Assembly: GCF_000519005.1 (NCBI RefSeq)
Contig: NZ_KI912530.1
Span: forward strand, 20,528-84,527
Reading direction: 5' to 3'
From: Nocardioides sp. J54
Lineage (GTDB): Bacteria > Actinomycetota > Actinomycetes > Propionibacteriales > Nocardioidaceae
DNA length: 64,000 bases
The notes under the pieces are model-generated. The model was not told the DNA's origin. It ran no database searches and saw nothing but the letters and a program-made list of their open reading frames with translations. Positions within the stretch are counted from its first letter, which is position 1. Every line of letters begins with the position of its first letter. A program made the position numbers and the translations under genes. Below are positions 1-7,589 of the stretch, piece by piece.

Positions 1-153
1 GCCCCCGCCGGTGGTTGAGGTGCGAGGCCGCCCGCGGCCGAGCCTCGAAACCACCCGCCCCGGTTCACCGGACTGTGCCGGGCACAGCCCGCCTCGTGGG
101 GCCCGGAGGTTTCGAGGCTCGGCGCCGGGGCGCCTCGCACCTCAACCACCGGA
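1..153. repeat. Inverted pair of palindromic repeat elements
   Basis: Two copies of a ~45-55 nt element face each other. The right copy at 99-153 contains GGTTTCGAGGCTC and GCCTCGCACCTCAACCACC. The left copy at about 8-57 carries their reverse complements (CCGGTGGTTGAGGTGCGAGGC at 8-28, GAGCCTCGAAACC at 40-52). Each element can fold on itself through GAGGC/GCCTC, and the pair can fold together. No gene is seen in 1-336; the open frames there are GC-rich artefacts across these repeats. The element type resembles REP-like intergenic palindromes. Confidence 0.8.
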
Positions 154-321
154 AGTCCGGCGAAGCGAACCCAGGGCCTGCCGCCAGGCGGACTGTGCCA
201 TCCACCGGAGCCAACCGCGTGCGCGGCAGCGTGGCGCCCGCGCCGGAGGCGCGTCGAGGGCAAGTGCGGGCCGAACTTGCGAGTGCCTGCGCGCCGCCCT
301 CGACAGGCGACACGCTCGCGC
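99..321. repeat. Long dispersed repeat, copy 1 (partner at 56228-56455)
   Basis: This ~223-nt block matches 56228-56455 in the same order and spacing. The first 55 nt are identical (99-153 and 56228-56282). Further identical blocks are GGCCTGCCGCCAGGCGGA (175-192 and 56306-56323), GAGCCAACCGCG (208-219 and 56338-56349) and a terminal block with one difference (300-321 and 56434-56455). The stretches between differ. The copy lies just beyond the 3' end of the minus-strand tRNA gene; the partner lies just beyond the 3' end of another minus-strand gene. Confidence 0.8.
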
Positions 322-336
322 AAATCAATCCAGGGG

Positions 337-410
337 TGCCCCCGCCGGGACTCGAACCCGGAACTCGCCGCTTTTAAGGCGGCTTCCTCTGCCAGTTGGG
401 ATACGGGGGC
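337..410 (-). tRNA. tRNA with anticodon UAA (short variable loop)
   Basis: Read on the minus strand, a 74-nt cloverleaf is visible. It has a 7-bp acceptor stem GCCCCCG/CGGGGGC with discriminator A, a 5-bp anticodon stem GCCGC/GCGGC enclosing CTTAAAA, a 5-nt variable loop GAGTT, and a T arm CCGGG-TTCGAGT-CCCGG. The loop gives U33 and anticodon UAA, which would read UUA (Leu). The D arm is unusual: it is one base long and best forms a 3-bp stem TCC/GGA with an 11-nt loop. Bacterial tRNA-Leu normally has a long variable arm, which is absent here, so amino-acid identity is uncertain. CCA is not encoded. Confidence 0.8.
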
Positions 411-438
411 GGGCGACGGCCGGGGCCGTGTCAGGTGT

Positions 439-993
439 TCACAGGTAGGTCTGGCGGGGGTAGATCGCGTGGGCGCCGGCGACGCGGTCGAGGAAGAGGA
501 AGCCGTCGGTGTGGTCGATCTCGTGCTGGAGGGCGCGGGCCTCGAAGGCGTCGGTGGAGAGCTCGACCTCCTCGCCGGTCAGCGGCAGCTGGCCACGGAC
601 GGTGAGGCGGGAGGCGCGCTTCACGTCGCCGGTGAAGTCGGGGACGCTCATGCAGCCCTCGCGGGCCTTCTCGTTGCGGCTGGACGCGACGACCTCGGCG
701 TTGCAGAGGACGAAGGTGCCGTGGTGGGTGCGGGTCTTGGGGTGCTCGGTGACGTCGACGCAGAACATCCGTACGCCGACCCCGACCTGGTTGGCGGCGA
801 GGCCGACGCAGCCGGGGCTGACGCGCATGGTGGCGACGAGGTCGGCGGCGAGCTGGACCATGTCGGCCGCGGTGGGGTCGACGTCGGCGCCGCGCTCGGA
901 GAGGACACCGGCGGGGGCCGTCACGACGTCGAGGACACGGCCCTCGACGCCGAGCTCGGCCTCGGTCCAGGCCGCGACACGTTCGCTGCTCAC
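439..993 (-). CDS. def: Peptide deformylase
   Basis: The enzyme removes the N-formyl group from nascent proteins in the cytoplasm using a bound metal. All three family motifs are present in the 184-residue product: GLAANQVG (about 64-71), EGCMS (112-116, metal-ligand Cys) and QHEIDH (156-161, metal His residues and catalytic Glu). Length is normal. I chose the GTG at 993 because it overlaps the stop of the upstream ACT-domain gene by 4 nt (GTGA at 990-993), indicating translational coupling. Methionine in EGCMS instead of the common Leu is a mild variation. Longer upstream frames only overlap the neighbouring gene. Confidence 0.95.
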   Translation of the reverse strand: MSSERVAAWTEAELGVEGRVLDVVTAPAGVLSERGADVDPTAADMVQLAADLVATMRVSPGCVGLAANQVGVGVRMFCVDVTEHPKTRTHHGTFVLCNAEVVASSRNEKAREGCMSVPDFTGDVKRASRLTVRGQLPLTGEEVELSTDAFEARALQHEIDHTDGFLFLDRVAGAHAIYPRQTYL

Positions 994-1514
994 AGCTCGT
1001 CGGCCTCCACCGGGCGCAGCGTGGCGGTCACGCCGACCCGCTCCGCGGCGGCACGGATCGCGGCCTCGACGCCGGTGGCGTCGGCGCCCTCGGGCAGCGC
1101 GATCTCGGCGACGAGCAGGTAGAGGTCGCCGGAGAGGCGGGTGGTGAGGTCGGTGATGTTGCCGCCGGCCTGGGCGACCTGGCCGACGACCTCGGAGACG
1201 ATGCCGGGACGGTCGCCGCCGTGGACGGTCAGCACCCACGAGGTGCCGCCGGAGCCCGGGGCGACCTCGTCCACGACCGGGCGGACCGACACGTCCAGGT
1301 CCCCGCCGGCGGCGAGCGGCGCGAGGGAACCCTCGACGTCGGAGGCCGCGACGGCGCCGCGGCACAGCAGCATCATCGCGAAGTGCCCGCGCAGGAGGGT
1401 CATCGTCGAGTCCTCGATGTTGAGGCCCAGCCCGGCGAGGCCCGCGGTGGTCTCGGCGATGATGCCCGGCCGGTCGTGGCCGATGACGGTGACGGCGTAC
1501 AGGTCGTTGCTCAC
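990..1514 (-). CDS. Tandem ACT-domain protein, GcvR-like
   Basis: The 174-residue protein has two ACT domains, about residues 5-80 (starting YAVTVIGHDRPGIIAETT) and 92-165 (VLTVHGGDRPGIVSEV). Each shows the typical DRPGI turn where small ligands bind. No catalytic domain is attached. Two-ACT stand-alone proteins belong to the GcvR (glycine cleavage repressor-like) group, thought to sense amino acids; a specific ligand cannot be read from sequence. The gene is followed by deformylase with a 4-nt overlap, so the two are very likely co-transcribed. It lies 18 nt downstream of the uracil-DNA glycosylase gene. Confidence 0.85.
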   Translation of the reverse strand: MSNDLYAVTVIGHDRPGIIAETTAGLAGLGLNIEDSTMTLLRGHFAMMLLCRGAVAASDVEGSLAPLAAGGDLDVSVRPVVDEVAPGSGGTSWVLTVHGGDRPGIVSEVVGQVAQAGGNITDLTTRLSGDLYLLVAEIALPEGADATGVEAAIRAAAERVGVTATLRPVEADEL

Positions 1515-1532
1515 CGGGCCATCATCCCAGCC

Positions 1533-2255
1533 TCAGTCGCCGGCGAGCTCCCGGGCACGGCGGAACACCTCGTCGGTCATCGGCGCGGTGAGCCGGCCGG
1601 TGAAGGTGTTGTGCTGGCTGGGGTGGAAGCAGCCGAGCAGCGTCACCTCGCTGCGGCGGGTACGACGGGAGGCCGGTGCCAGCGCCACCTCGGCGCCGTG
1701 GCCGAACTTCGGGCGCGGGCGGGGCACGGTCCAGCCGGCCCGGCCGAGCGCGTGGAGGGAGGCGTTCCAGCCGATCGCGCCGAGGGCGACGACGACGCGC
1801 ACCGACGGCGCCAGGATCGCCAGCTCGCGGTCGAGCCAGCCGGCGCAGCTCTCCCGCTCCTGGGGCGTCGGCTTGTTGGCCGGCGGGGCGCACCGCACGG
1901 GGGCGGTCATCCGCAGGCCGTGCAGCTCGAGGCCGTCGTCGATGCTGGTGCTGGTCGGCTGGTTGGCGAGGCCGACACGGTGGAAGGAGGCGACCAGCCA
2001 GTCCCCCGACTGGTCGCCGGTGAACATCCGGCCGGTGCGGTTGGCGCCGTGGGCGGCGGGAGCGAGGCCGATCACGAGGATCCGCGCGTCGACCGGGCCG
2101 AAGCCGGGGACGGGGCGGCCCCAGTACTCCTCGTCGGCGAACGCGGCCCGCTTCTCGCGGGCGACCAGCTCGCGCCAGGCGACGAGGCGGGGGCACTTCC
2201 GGCAGCGGACGACGCGCGCGTCCAGCCGCGCCATCGCCTCGCCGGGGTCGCTCAC
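1533..2255 (-). CDS. Uracil-DNA glycosylase family 5 (UDGb type)
   Basis: This 240-residue DNA-repair glycosylase should excise uracil and related deaminated bases. Motif A appears as GLAPAAHGANRTG (about 63-75), with Ala-His where family 1 enzymes use an Asp, as is typical of UDGb. Motif B appears as HPSQHN (211-216). Four cysteines suited to an iron-sulphur cluster are at about 18, 21, 122 and 137 (CRKC near the N terminus, then RCAPP and ESCAG). Its ATG overlaps the stop of the ppx gene by 4 nt (2252-2255), so it is part of the eno-ftsB-DUF501-ppx transcription unit. Confidence 0.9.
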   Translation of the reverse strand: MSDPGEAMARLDARVVRCRKCPRLVAWRELVAREKRAAFADEEYWGRPVPGFGPVDARILVIGLAPAAHGANRTGRMFTGDQSGDWLVASFHRVGLANQPTSTSIDDGLELHGLRMTAPVRCAPPANKPTPQERESCAGWLDRELAILAPSVRVVVALGAIGWNASLHALGRAGWTVPRPRPKFGHGAEVALAPASRRTRRSEVTLLGCFHPSQHNTFTGRLTAPMTDEVFRRARELAGD

Positions 2256-3166
2256 CGCAGCGACCAGGCGATCCCGTCGAGGATGTCGGTCTCGGCGACC
2301 CGGATCGTCGGCACGGCGACCTCGCCGAGCACCCGCGAGACGATGAGCGCGCCGGCGTCGATCACGTCGGCGCGGCCGGGGTGCATCCAGCCGAGGGCGC
2401 GCCGCTGGGCGACGCTCATGCCGAGCAGCCGGCCGACGAGGCGCTGCACGTCGGCGACGGCGAGCTCCTGGCCGTGGATGGCGTCGCGGTCGTAGGCGGG
2501 CAGGTCGAGCACGCCGGCGGCGATGGTGGTGCTCGTGCCGGCGACCGCGACGACCGTCGCGGCGGCGGCCGGGTCGACCGGGCAGGCGGCCAGCGCGGCC
2601 TCGACGTCGCTGACGACGTTGGCGATCTCCACCACGTCGATCGGGTCGTGCCGCACGTGGCGCTCGTGCAGCCGCACCGAGCCGACGTCCATCGAGTGCG
2701 CGGCGCTCGGCCCCGTGGCGGGGTCGCCGAGGATGAGCTCGGTGGAGCCACCACCGACGTCGACCACGAGCACCGGTCCGGCGAGGTCGGGACCGATGCC
2801 GCGGACGGCCCCGTCGAAGGCGAGCCGTGCCTCCTCCTCGCCGGAGAGCACCTCGGGCGCGACGCCGAGCCGGGCGAGGACGCCCTCGGTGAACTCGGCG
2901 GCGTTGCCCGCGTCGCGGGTGGCGGAGGTGGCGCAGAAGCGGACCTTCGTGGCCCCGGCGTCGCGGATGATCGCGGCGTACTCGTCGATCGCGGCGAACG
3001 CGCGGTCGAGCGCCTCGGGCGCGAGCACGCCGGTCGCGTCGACGCCCTGGCCGAGGCGGATCATCCGTGCCTCGCGGCGCACCCCGTCGGGATCGCCGGC
3101 GGGGTCGCCGACGAGGAGCTTGATGGTGTTGGTGCCGCAGTCGATCGCGGCGATCGGCTCGCCCAT
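2252..3166 (-). CDS. ppx: Exopolyphosphatase, Ppx/GppA family
   Basis: The 304-residue protein has the actin-like ASKHA ATPase fold of Ppx/GppA phosphatases, which hydrolyse polyphosphate or (p)ppGpp. The N terminus carries the phosphate-1 motif IDCGTNTIKLLVGD (about 8-21). A second glycine-rich phosphate-binding motif VVDVGGGSTELILGD lies mid-protein (about 139-153). At ~300 aa it is the short, catalytic-core form common in actinobacteria, without the C-terminal HD domain of E. coli Ppx. It sits in the conserved order eno-ftsB-DUF501-ppx known from Mycobacterium tuberculosis. The preceding gene ends 10 nt upstream. Substrate preference cannot be decided from sequence. Confidence 0.92.
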   Translation of the reverse strand: MGEPIAAIDCGTNTIKLLVGDPAGDPDGVRREARMIRLGQGVDATGVLAPEALDRAFAAIDEYAAIIRDAGATKVRFCATSATRDAGNAAEFTEGVLARLGVAPEVLSGEEEARLAFDGAVRGIGPDLAGPVLVVDVGGGSTELILGDPATGPSAAHSMDVGSVRLHERHVRHDPIDVVEIANVVSDVEAALAACPVDPAAAATVVAVAGTSTTIAAGVLDLPAYDRDAIHGQELAVADVQRLVGRLLGMSVAQRRALGWMHPGRADVIDAGALIVSRVLGEVAVPTIRVAETDILDGIAWSLR

Positions 3167-3176
3167 CAGCGGCTCA

Positions 3177-3701
3177 TCAGTCGGCGGCGACGGCCTCGTC
3201 GACCGTCACGCACGGGCCCTTGGCCCACCAGTCGCCGAGCAGCTCGAGGACCTCGTCGCCGAGGGGGTTCACGCCCGGGCCGGCCGCGAGGGCGTGCGCG
3301 GCGAGCACGTGCAGGCACTTCACGCGGTTGGGCATGCCGCCGGCGGAGATGCCCTCGATCTCGGGCACGTCGAAGCCGCCGGCGCGGGCGACGGCGGCGC
3401 GGTCGGCGAGGTAGGCCTCGTGGGCCTGCTGGTACGCCGCGGCGAGCTCGGCGTCGGTGCCCAGCCGGTCCTGCATCTCCTTCATCACGCCCTCGGCCTC
3501 GAGGGTTCCGATGCGGGCGTTCGCGCGGGGGCAGGTCAGGTAGTAGGTCGTCGGGAACGGGGTGCCGTCGGGCAGCCGGGGCTCCGTGGTCACCACGTCC
3601 GGGTTGCCGCACGGGCAGCGGTGCCCGATGTCGTGCACCCCGCGCACGGGTCGACCGAGCTGGGCGGCCATCACCGCCTCGTCCTTCTCGCGCTCGGTCA
3701 C
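3177..3701 (-). CDS. DUF501 family protein
   Basis: The 174-residue protein matches the actinobacterial DUF501 family. It has a Cys pair CPCG near residue 29-32, a further Cys in YYLTCPRANARIG, and a C-terminal part containing GGMPNRVKCLH. The cysteines and histidines suggest metal binding, but no function is established. I chose GTG at 3701 because it overlaps the stop of the ftsB-like gene (TGA at 3698-3700) in a GTGA arrangement; longer in-frame starts would run through that gene. It is always found between ftsB and ppx in related genomes, suggesting a housekeeping role. Confidence 0.85.
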   Translation of the reverse strand: MTEREKDEAVMAAQLGRPVRGVHDIGHRCPCGNPDVVTTEPRLPDGTPFPTTYYLTCPRANARIGTLEAEGVMKEMQDRLGTDAELAAAYQQAHEAYLADRAAVARAGGFDVPEIEGISAGGMPNRVKCLHVLAAHALAAGPGVNPLGDEVLELLGDWWAKGPCVTVDEAVAAD

Positions 3702-4306
3702 TCTGACGGGTCCTCCAGGTCTTCCTTGGGCGCCCGGATCTCGTTCTTCGGGGCGGGCACCCTCGTGGGCGGGTTGCCGGCGACCTTCACCGAGTCCCAG
3801 GCGTCCTCGTACCACGCCCGCTCGTCGGGGTCGTCCAGCCGCGAGGGGTCGCTGAGCTCGGCGGAGGCGTCGATCGGCTTGCCGTCGGGCCCGATGGCGA
3901 CGAACGGCGTCTCGCCGCGCGGCACGTACCCGAAGCGGGCGCGGGCCTGCTGGCCGACGTACGCCGGGTCCTGCCAGCGCTCTTTCTCGCGCTTGAGCTC
4001 GGCGATGTTCTCCTTGCGCTCGTCGATCTGCGCCTGGAGCTGGTCGATCTCCTCGCGCTGCTGCAGGTAGGCCCGCAGCGAGGACGCGTAGGAGACCGCC
4101 AGCACGGCGAGCACGAGCACCAGGATCGCCGCCCGGCCGGTGAGCCGGGAGCGGCGCTGGTGCTCGGCGCGGGCGCGGACGAGCGCGGCCTGCCGGTCGC
4201 GGGCGGCCTGCTTGCGCTGGGCCTTGAGGCGCTCGGCGTACCGCGGACCGGACCGCCCCGATGCGGGGCGGCCCGGCTTGCGGGACGTTCGGCGCTCGTC
4301 GGCCAC
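3698..4306 (-). CDS. Septum formation initiator, FtsB/DivIC-like
   Basis: The 202-residue bitopic membrane protein has a basic N-terminal cytoplasmic tail (1-56), one transmembrane helix at about 59-76, a coiled coil at about 77-110 (QQREEIDQLQAQIDERKEN) and the family signature ARARFGYVPRGE at about 121-132. This is the architecture of FtsB/DivIC, which with FtsL and FtsQ activates septal peptidoglycan synthesis. The N-terminal tail and a charged C-terminal extension make it longer than the ~100-residue E. coli protein, as usual for actinobacteria. It follows eno by 13 nt and couples to DUF501 by a 4-nt overlap. Confidence 0.9.
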   Translation of the reverse strand: MADERRTSRKPGRPASGRSGPRYAERLKAQRKQAARDRQAALVRARAEHQRRSRLTGRAAILVLVLAVLAVSYASSLRAYLQQREEIDQLQAQIDERKENIAELKREKERWQDPAYVGQQARARFGYVPRGETPFVAIGPDGKPIDASAELSDPSRLDDPDERAWYEDAWDSVKVAGNPPTRVPAPKNEIRAPKEDLEDPSE

Positions 4307-4319
4307 GGCTGGCTCCGGG

Positions 4320-5597
4320 TCAGCCCTGGTAGCGCGGGAAGGCCGCGGCGCCGGCGTAGCGCGCGGCGTCGCCGAGCTCGTCCTCGATGCGCAGCAGCTG
4401 GTTGTACTTCGCGACGCGGTCGGAGCGGGCCGGGGCGCCGGTCTTGATCTGGCCGCAGTTGGTCGCCACCGCGAGGTCGGCGATCGTGGTGTCCTCGGTC
4501 TCGCCCGAGCGGTGGCTCATCATGTTGCGGTAGCCCGCACGGTGGGCCAGGTCGACGGCGTCGAGGGTCTCGGTGAGCGAGCCGATCTGGTTGACCTTGA
4601 CCAGCATCGCGTTGGCCTGGCCGCCCGCGATGCCGCGCTGCAGGCGCTCCACGTTGGTGACGAACAGGTCGTCGCCGACGAGCTGGGTCTTGTCGCCGAG
4701 CTCCTCGGTGATGGTCCGCCAGCCGTCCCAGTCCTCCTCGTTGAGGGGGTCCTCGATGGAGACGATCGGGTACGCGCCGACGAGCTCGGCGTAGTAGGCG
4801 GTCATCTCGGCGGCCGTGCGGGACTGGCCCTCGAAGGTGTAGGCGCCGTCGGCGTAGAACTCGGTGGCGGCCACGTCGAGCGCGAGCGCGACGTCGGAGC
4901 CCAGCGTGTAGCCGGCCTTGTCGATCGCCTCGGCGATCAGGTCCAGCGCCGCGCGGTTGGACTCGAGGTTCGGCGCGAAGCCGCCCTCGTCGCCCAGGCC
5001 GGTGGAGAGGCCCTTGGCCTTCAGCACCGACTTCAGCGCGTGGTAGACCTCCGCGCCCATCCGCAACGCCTCGCGGAAGGTCGGCGCGCCGATCGGGGCG
5101 ATCATGAACTCCTGGATGTCGACGTTGGAGTCCGCGTGGGCGCCACCGTTGAGGATGTTCATCATCGGGACCGGCAGCAGGTGGGCGTTCGGGCCGCCGA
5201 CGTACCGGTAGAGCGGGAGGTCCGCGGAGTCGGCGGCGGCACGCGCCACGGCGAGCGAGACACCGAGGATCGCGTTCGCGCCGACCTTGCCCTTGTTGGG
5301 GGTGCCGTCGGCCTCGAGCATGGTCTGGTCGATGAGCCGCTGGTCGGCGGCGTCGAGGCCCTCGATGGCCGGGCCGAGGGCCTGGATCACGCCGGTGACG
5401 GCCTGCTGCACGCCCTTGCCGGCGTACCGGTCGCCGCCGTCACGCAGCTCGACCGCCTCGAAGGCGCCGGTGGAGGCGCCGCTGGGCACCGCCGCCCGCG
5501 CGAAGGATCCGTCGTCGAGGAGGACCTCCACCTCGACAGTGGGGTTGCCGCGCGAGTCGAGGATCTCGCGGGCGCCGACGGCTTCGATGGCTGCCAC
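4320..5597 (-). CDS. eno: Enolase
   Basis: Enolase converts 2-phosphoglycerate to phosphoenolpyruvate in glycolysis. The 425-residue product has the N-terminal AREILDSRGNPTVEVEV signature, the GGAHADSNVDIQEFM segment, the metal-ligand region SIEDPLNEEDWDGW, the catalytic Lys region MLVKVNQIGSLTET and the C-terminal signature MSHRSGETEDTTIADL. Length is standard. I set the start at GTG 5597 because the family begins right before AAIEAVGAREIL and a purine-rich AAGAGAA lies just upstream; the longer open frame would add unrelated sequence. It is the first gene of the minus-strand unit with ftsB, DUF501, ppx and the UDG gene. Confidence 0.97.
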   Translation of the reverse strand: MAAIEAVGAREILDSRGNPTVEVEVLLDDGSFARAAVPSGASTGAFEAVELRDGGDRYAGKGVQQAVTGVIQALGPAIEGLDAADQRLIDQTMLEADGTPNKGKVGANAILGVSLAVARAAADSADLPLYRYVGGPNAHLLPVPMMNILNGGAHADSNVDIQEFMIAPIGAPTFREALRMGAEVYHALKSVLKAKGLSTGLGDEGGFAPNLESNRAALDLIAEAIDKAGYTLGSDVALALDVAATEFYADGAYTFEGQSRTAAEMTAYYAELVGAYPIVSIEDPLNEEDWDGWRTITEELGDKTQLVGDDLFVTNVERLQRGIAGGQANAMLVKVNQIGSLTETLDAVDLAHRAGYRNMMSHRSGETEDTTIADLAVATNCGQIKTGAPARSDRVAKYNQLLRIEDELGDAARYAGAAAFPRYQG

Positions 5598-5730
5598 TTC
5601 TCTTGTGCCTTCCGGTGCGGGGAACGTCGCACGCCAGCCTAGTGCTCCCGGGGCCCGCGTCCGGGAAGCGACCACCGCGCGTTCACCGGCGGGGTAACTT
5701 TCCGACGAGTCACCCCTGCGAGGAGCTGCT

Positions 5731-6648
5731 GTGCACGACCTGCTCGACCCGATGAAGAACCCGGTCACCTACGCGGTGCCGTTCTTCTTCCTCACCATCG
5801 CCATCGAGCTGGCCGCCCTGAAGTGGCTGGACCACGACGACCCGGTCAGCGGCCGCGAGCCGACCGGCTACGAACGCCGTGACGCCCGGACGTCGATCTC
5901 GATGGGCGCCATCTCGCTCTTCTTCACGCTGGCCTTCAAGATCGGCTCGTTCGTCGTCTACTCGCTGGTCTTCGTCCACCTCGCGCCCCTCGAGCTGCCC
6001 ACCGACGCGTGGTGGTACTGGCCGGCGGTGATCCTCGCCGTCGACCTCGGCTACTACGGCTCGCACCGGTTCGTGCACCGGGTCAACATCGGCTGGGCGG
6101 GCCACCAGGCCCACCACTCCAGCGAGTACATGAACTTCGGCACCGCGCTGCGGCAGAAGTGGAACCCCTGGTTCGAGTTCTTCTTCTGGCTGCCGCTGCC
6201 GTTCCTGGGCTTCGCCCCGTGGACGATCTACGTCGCGTTCGGCTTCAACCTGATCTACCAGTTCTTCGTGCACACCGAGACGATCGGGAAGCTGCCGCGG
6301 CCGATCGAGTTCGTGTTCAACACCCCGTCGCACCACCGGGTGCACCACGGCTCGGACCCGGAGTACCTCGACAAGAACTACGGCGGGATCCTCATCATCT
6401 GGGACCGGCTGTTCGGCTCCTTCCAGCCCGAGCTGCACCGGCCGACGTACGGACTGACGAAGAAGGTCGAGACCTACAACCTCCTCACGCTGCAGTACGG
6501 CGACTACGCGCAGATCACCCGCGACGTGCGGAGGGCCCGGTCCTGGCGCGAGCGGGCGGGCTACCTCTTCGGCCCGCCGGGCTGGACGCCGGAGCCGGTC
6601 GAGCACGCGGAGCAGGCAGAGCCGGCCGGGGCGGGCAGCCAGGGCTGA
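5731..6648 (+). CDS. Sterol desaturase / fatty acid hydroxylase family protein
   Basis: The 305-residue integral membrane protein belongs to the di-iron fatty acid hydroxylase superfamily. The eight-histidine signature is present: HRFVH (112-116), HQAHH (125-129), a His at 181 and HHRVHH (201-206). Hydrophobic helices occur at about 13-31, 58-85, 93-110 and 150-180. Such enzymes hydroxylate or desaturate lipids at the membrane; the substrate here is unknown. Start GTG 5731 has a good AGGAG ribosome site at 5721-5725. It is divergent from eno (133 nt apart) and convergent with the ferritin-like gene. The last ~25 residues are Ala/Glu-rich and not conserved. Confidence 0.9.
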   Translation: MHDLLDPMKNPVTYAVPFFFLTIAIELAALKWLDHDDPVSGREPTGYERRDARTSISMGAISLFFTLAFKIGSFVVYSLVFVHLAPLELPTDAWWYWPAVILAVDLGYYGSHRFVHRVNIGWAGHQAHHSSEYMNFGTALRQKWNPWFEFFFWLPLPFLGFAPWTIYVAFGFNLIYQFFVHTETIGKLPRPIEFVFNTPSHHRVHHGSDPEYLDKNYGGILIIWDRLFGSFQPELHRPTYGLTKKVETYNLLTLQYGDYAQITRDVRRARSWRERAGYLFGPPGWTPEPVEHAEQAEPAGAGSQG

Positions 6649-6666
6649 CCGGGGAAGGAGCCGGGC

Positions 6667-7368
6667 TCAGGCGTCGAGGCCGAGCTCGCCCATCCGCTCC
6701 ATGTGCCGCTCGGTGAGCCGGGTGAACATCCGGCCCATCGCGGCCAGGTCGAGGCCGGGGCGGTCGACCCCGCCGGAGAGCAGCGCGGTGAGCGCGTCGC
6801 GGTCGGCGGCGACCCGCTGGGCCTGGGTGAGCGCCTCCCCCATCAGCCGGCGCCCCCACAGGGCGAGCCGGCCGTGCAGGCGGTGGTCCTCGGCGATGGC
6901 CGCGCGCACCCGGTCGACGACGAACGCGGCGTGGGTGCCGGTCTCCATCGAGGTGATGACCAGGTCGCGGGTGGCCGGGTCGAGGTAGGCCGCGATCTCG
7001 CGGTAGAAGTCGTTGGCCAGCCCGTCGCCGACGTAGGCCTTGACGAGGCCCTCGTACCAGTCGGCGGGGGCGGTGTGGCGGTGGAACTCGTCGAGCGGCT
7101 CGCGGAAGGGCTCCATCGCCACGAACGGGTCGGCGCCGAGCTCGCGGATCCGGTCGGACAGCGCGTGCACCTTGGTGAGCTCGGTGCTCGCCATCGTCGC
7201 GAGGTCGACCTTGTCGGCCAGCGTGGGCGCCAGCTTGGCGTCCTCGGCAAGGCGCTCGAAGGCGGAGATCTCGCCGTACGCGATGACCCCGAGCAGGTCG
7301 ACGACGGCCTCGCGGTAGGCCGGGTCGGCGTCGGCGGAGGACAGCGTCGCGTCGGCAGATTCAGCCAT
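6667..7368 (-). CDS. Ferritin-like fold protein (MiaE-like)
   Basis: The 233-residue helical protein resembles actinobacterial ferritin-like proteins often labelled tRNA-(ms2io6A)-hydroxylase-like. Carboxylate/His motifs expected of a di-iron four-helix bundle are seen: EISAFERLAED (about 32-42), STELTKVHALSDR (about 61-73) and METGTHAAFVVDR. The real substrate is not known in actinobacteria. The gene is back to back with the DEAD-box helicase gene. A -10-like TAGCCT (7380-7375 on the minus strand) stands exactly 6 nt before the ATG, so the mRNA is predicted to be leaderless. Confidence 0.8.
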   Translation of the reverse strand: MAESADATLSSADADPAYREAVVDLLGVIAYGEISAFERLAEDAKLAPTLADKVDLATMASTELTKVHALSDRIRELGADPFVAMEPFREPLDEFHRHTAPADWYEGLVKAYVGDGLANDFYREIAAYLDPATRDLVITSMETGTHAAFVVDRVRAAIAEDHRLHGRLALWGRRLMGEALTQAQRVAADRDALTALLSGGVDRPGLDLAAMGRMFTRLTERHMERMGELGLDA

Positions 7369-7380
7369 GGGAGCAGGCTA

Positions 7381-7589
7381 CAAGTACACTGGAGGTCGGC
7401 GAGAGCCAGTCCGATCCCCCGATCCGGACCGGCACCGCCCGGGCACCCGCCCACGTATGTGCGCGGCTGAGTGTGAATCGGCCGCTTTGACTCTGGCGCC
7501 TGCCACCCCGGCCGACGACACTCACGAAAGCGAACAGAACACTGACTTCCAACGACATCACCGCTGCGTCCACCGAGCCCGCCGAGACC
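7381..7589 (+). promoter_or_regulatory. Long 5' region of the DEAD-box helicase gene
   Basis: No gene lies here. A -10-like TACACT at about 7384-7389 could start a helicase mRNA with a leader of about 150-190 nt. Near its 3' end, GAGTGT (7469-7474) pairs with ACACTC (7518-7523) and CGGCCG occurs at both 7479-7484 and 7509-7514, so a hairpin can form just upstream of the coding frame. The helicase frame is open back to 7491 and includes a CTG at 7542 that is a possible start. Structured leaders are common on RNA-helicase mRNAs, but this element is not a family I can name. Confidence 0.4.

Noticed and set aside
337..410. tRNA considered as an ochre suppressor with anticodon UUA
   Set aside because: That alignment shifts the loop by one, loses U33 and breaks the anticodon stem; the correct loop gives UAA.
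1..420. Repeat-plus-tRNA region considered as an integration site of a mobile island
   Set aside because: No integrase, no direct repeat of the tRNA 3' end and no foreign gene set next to it in the window.
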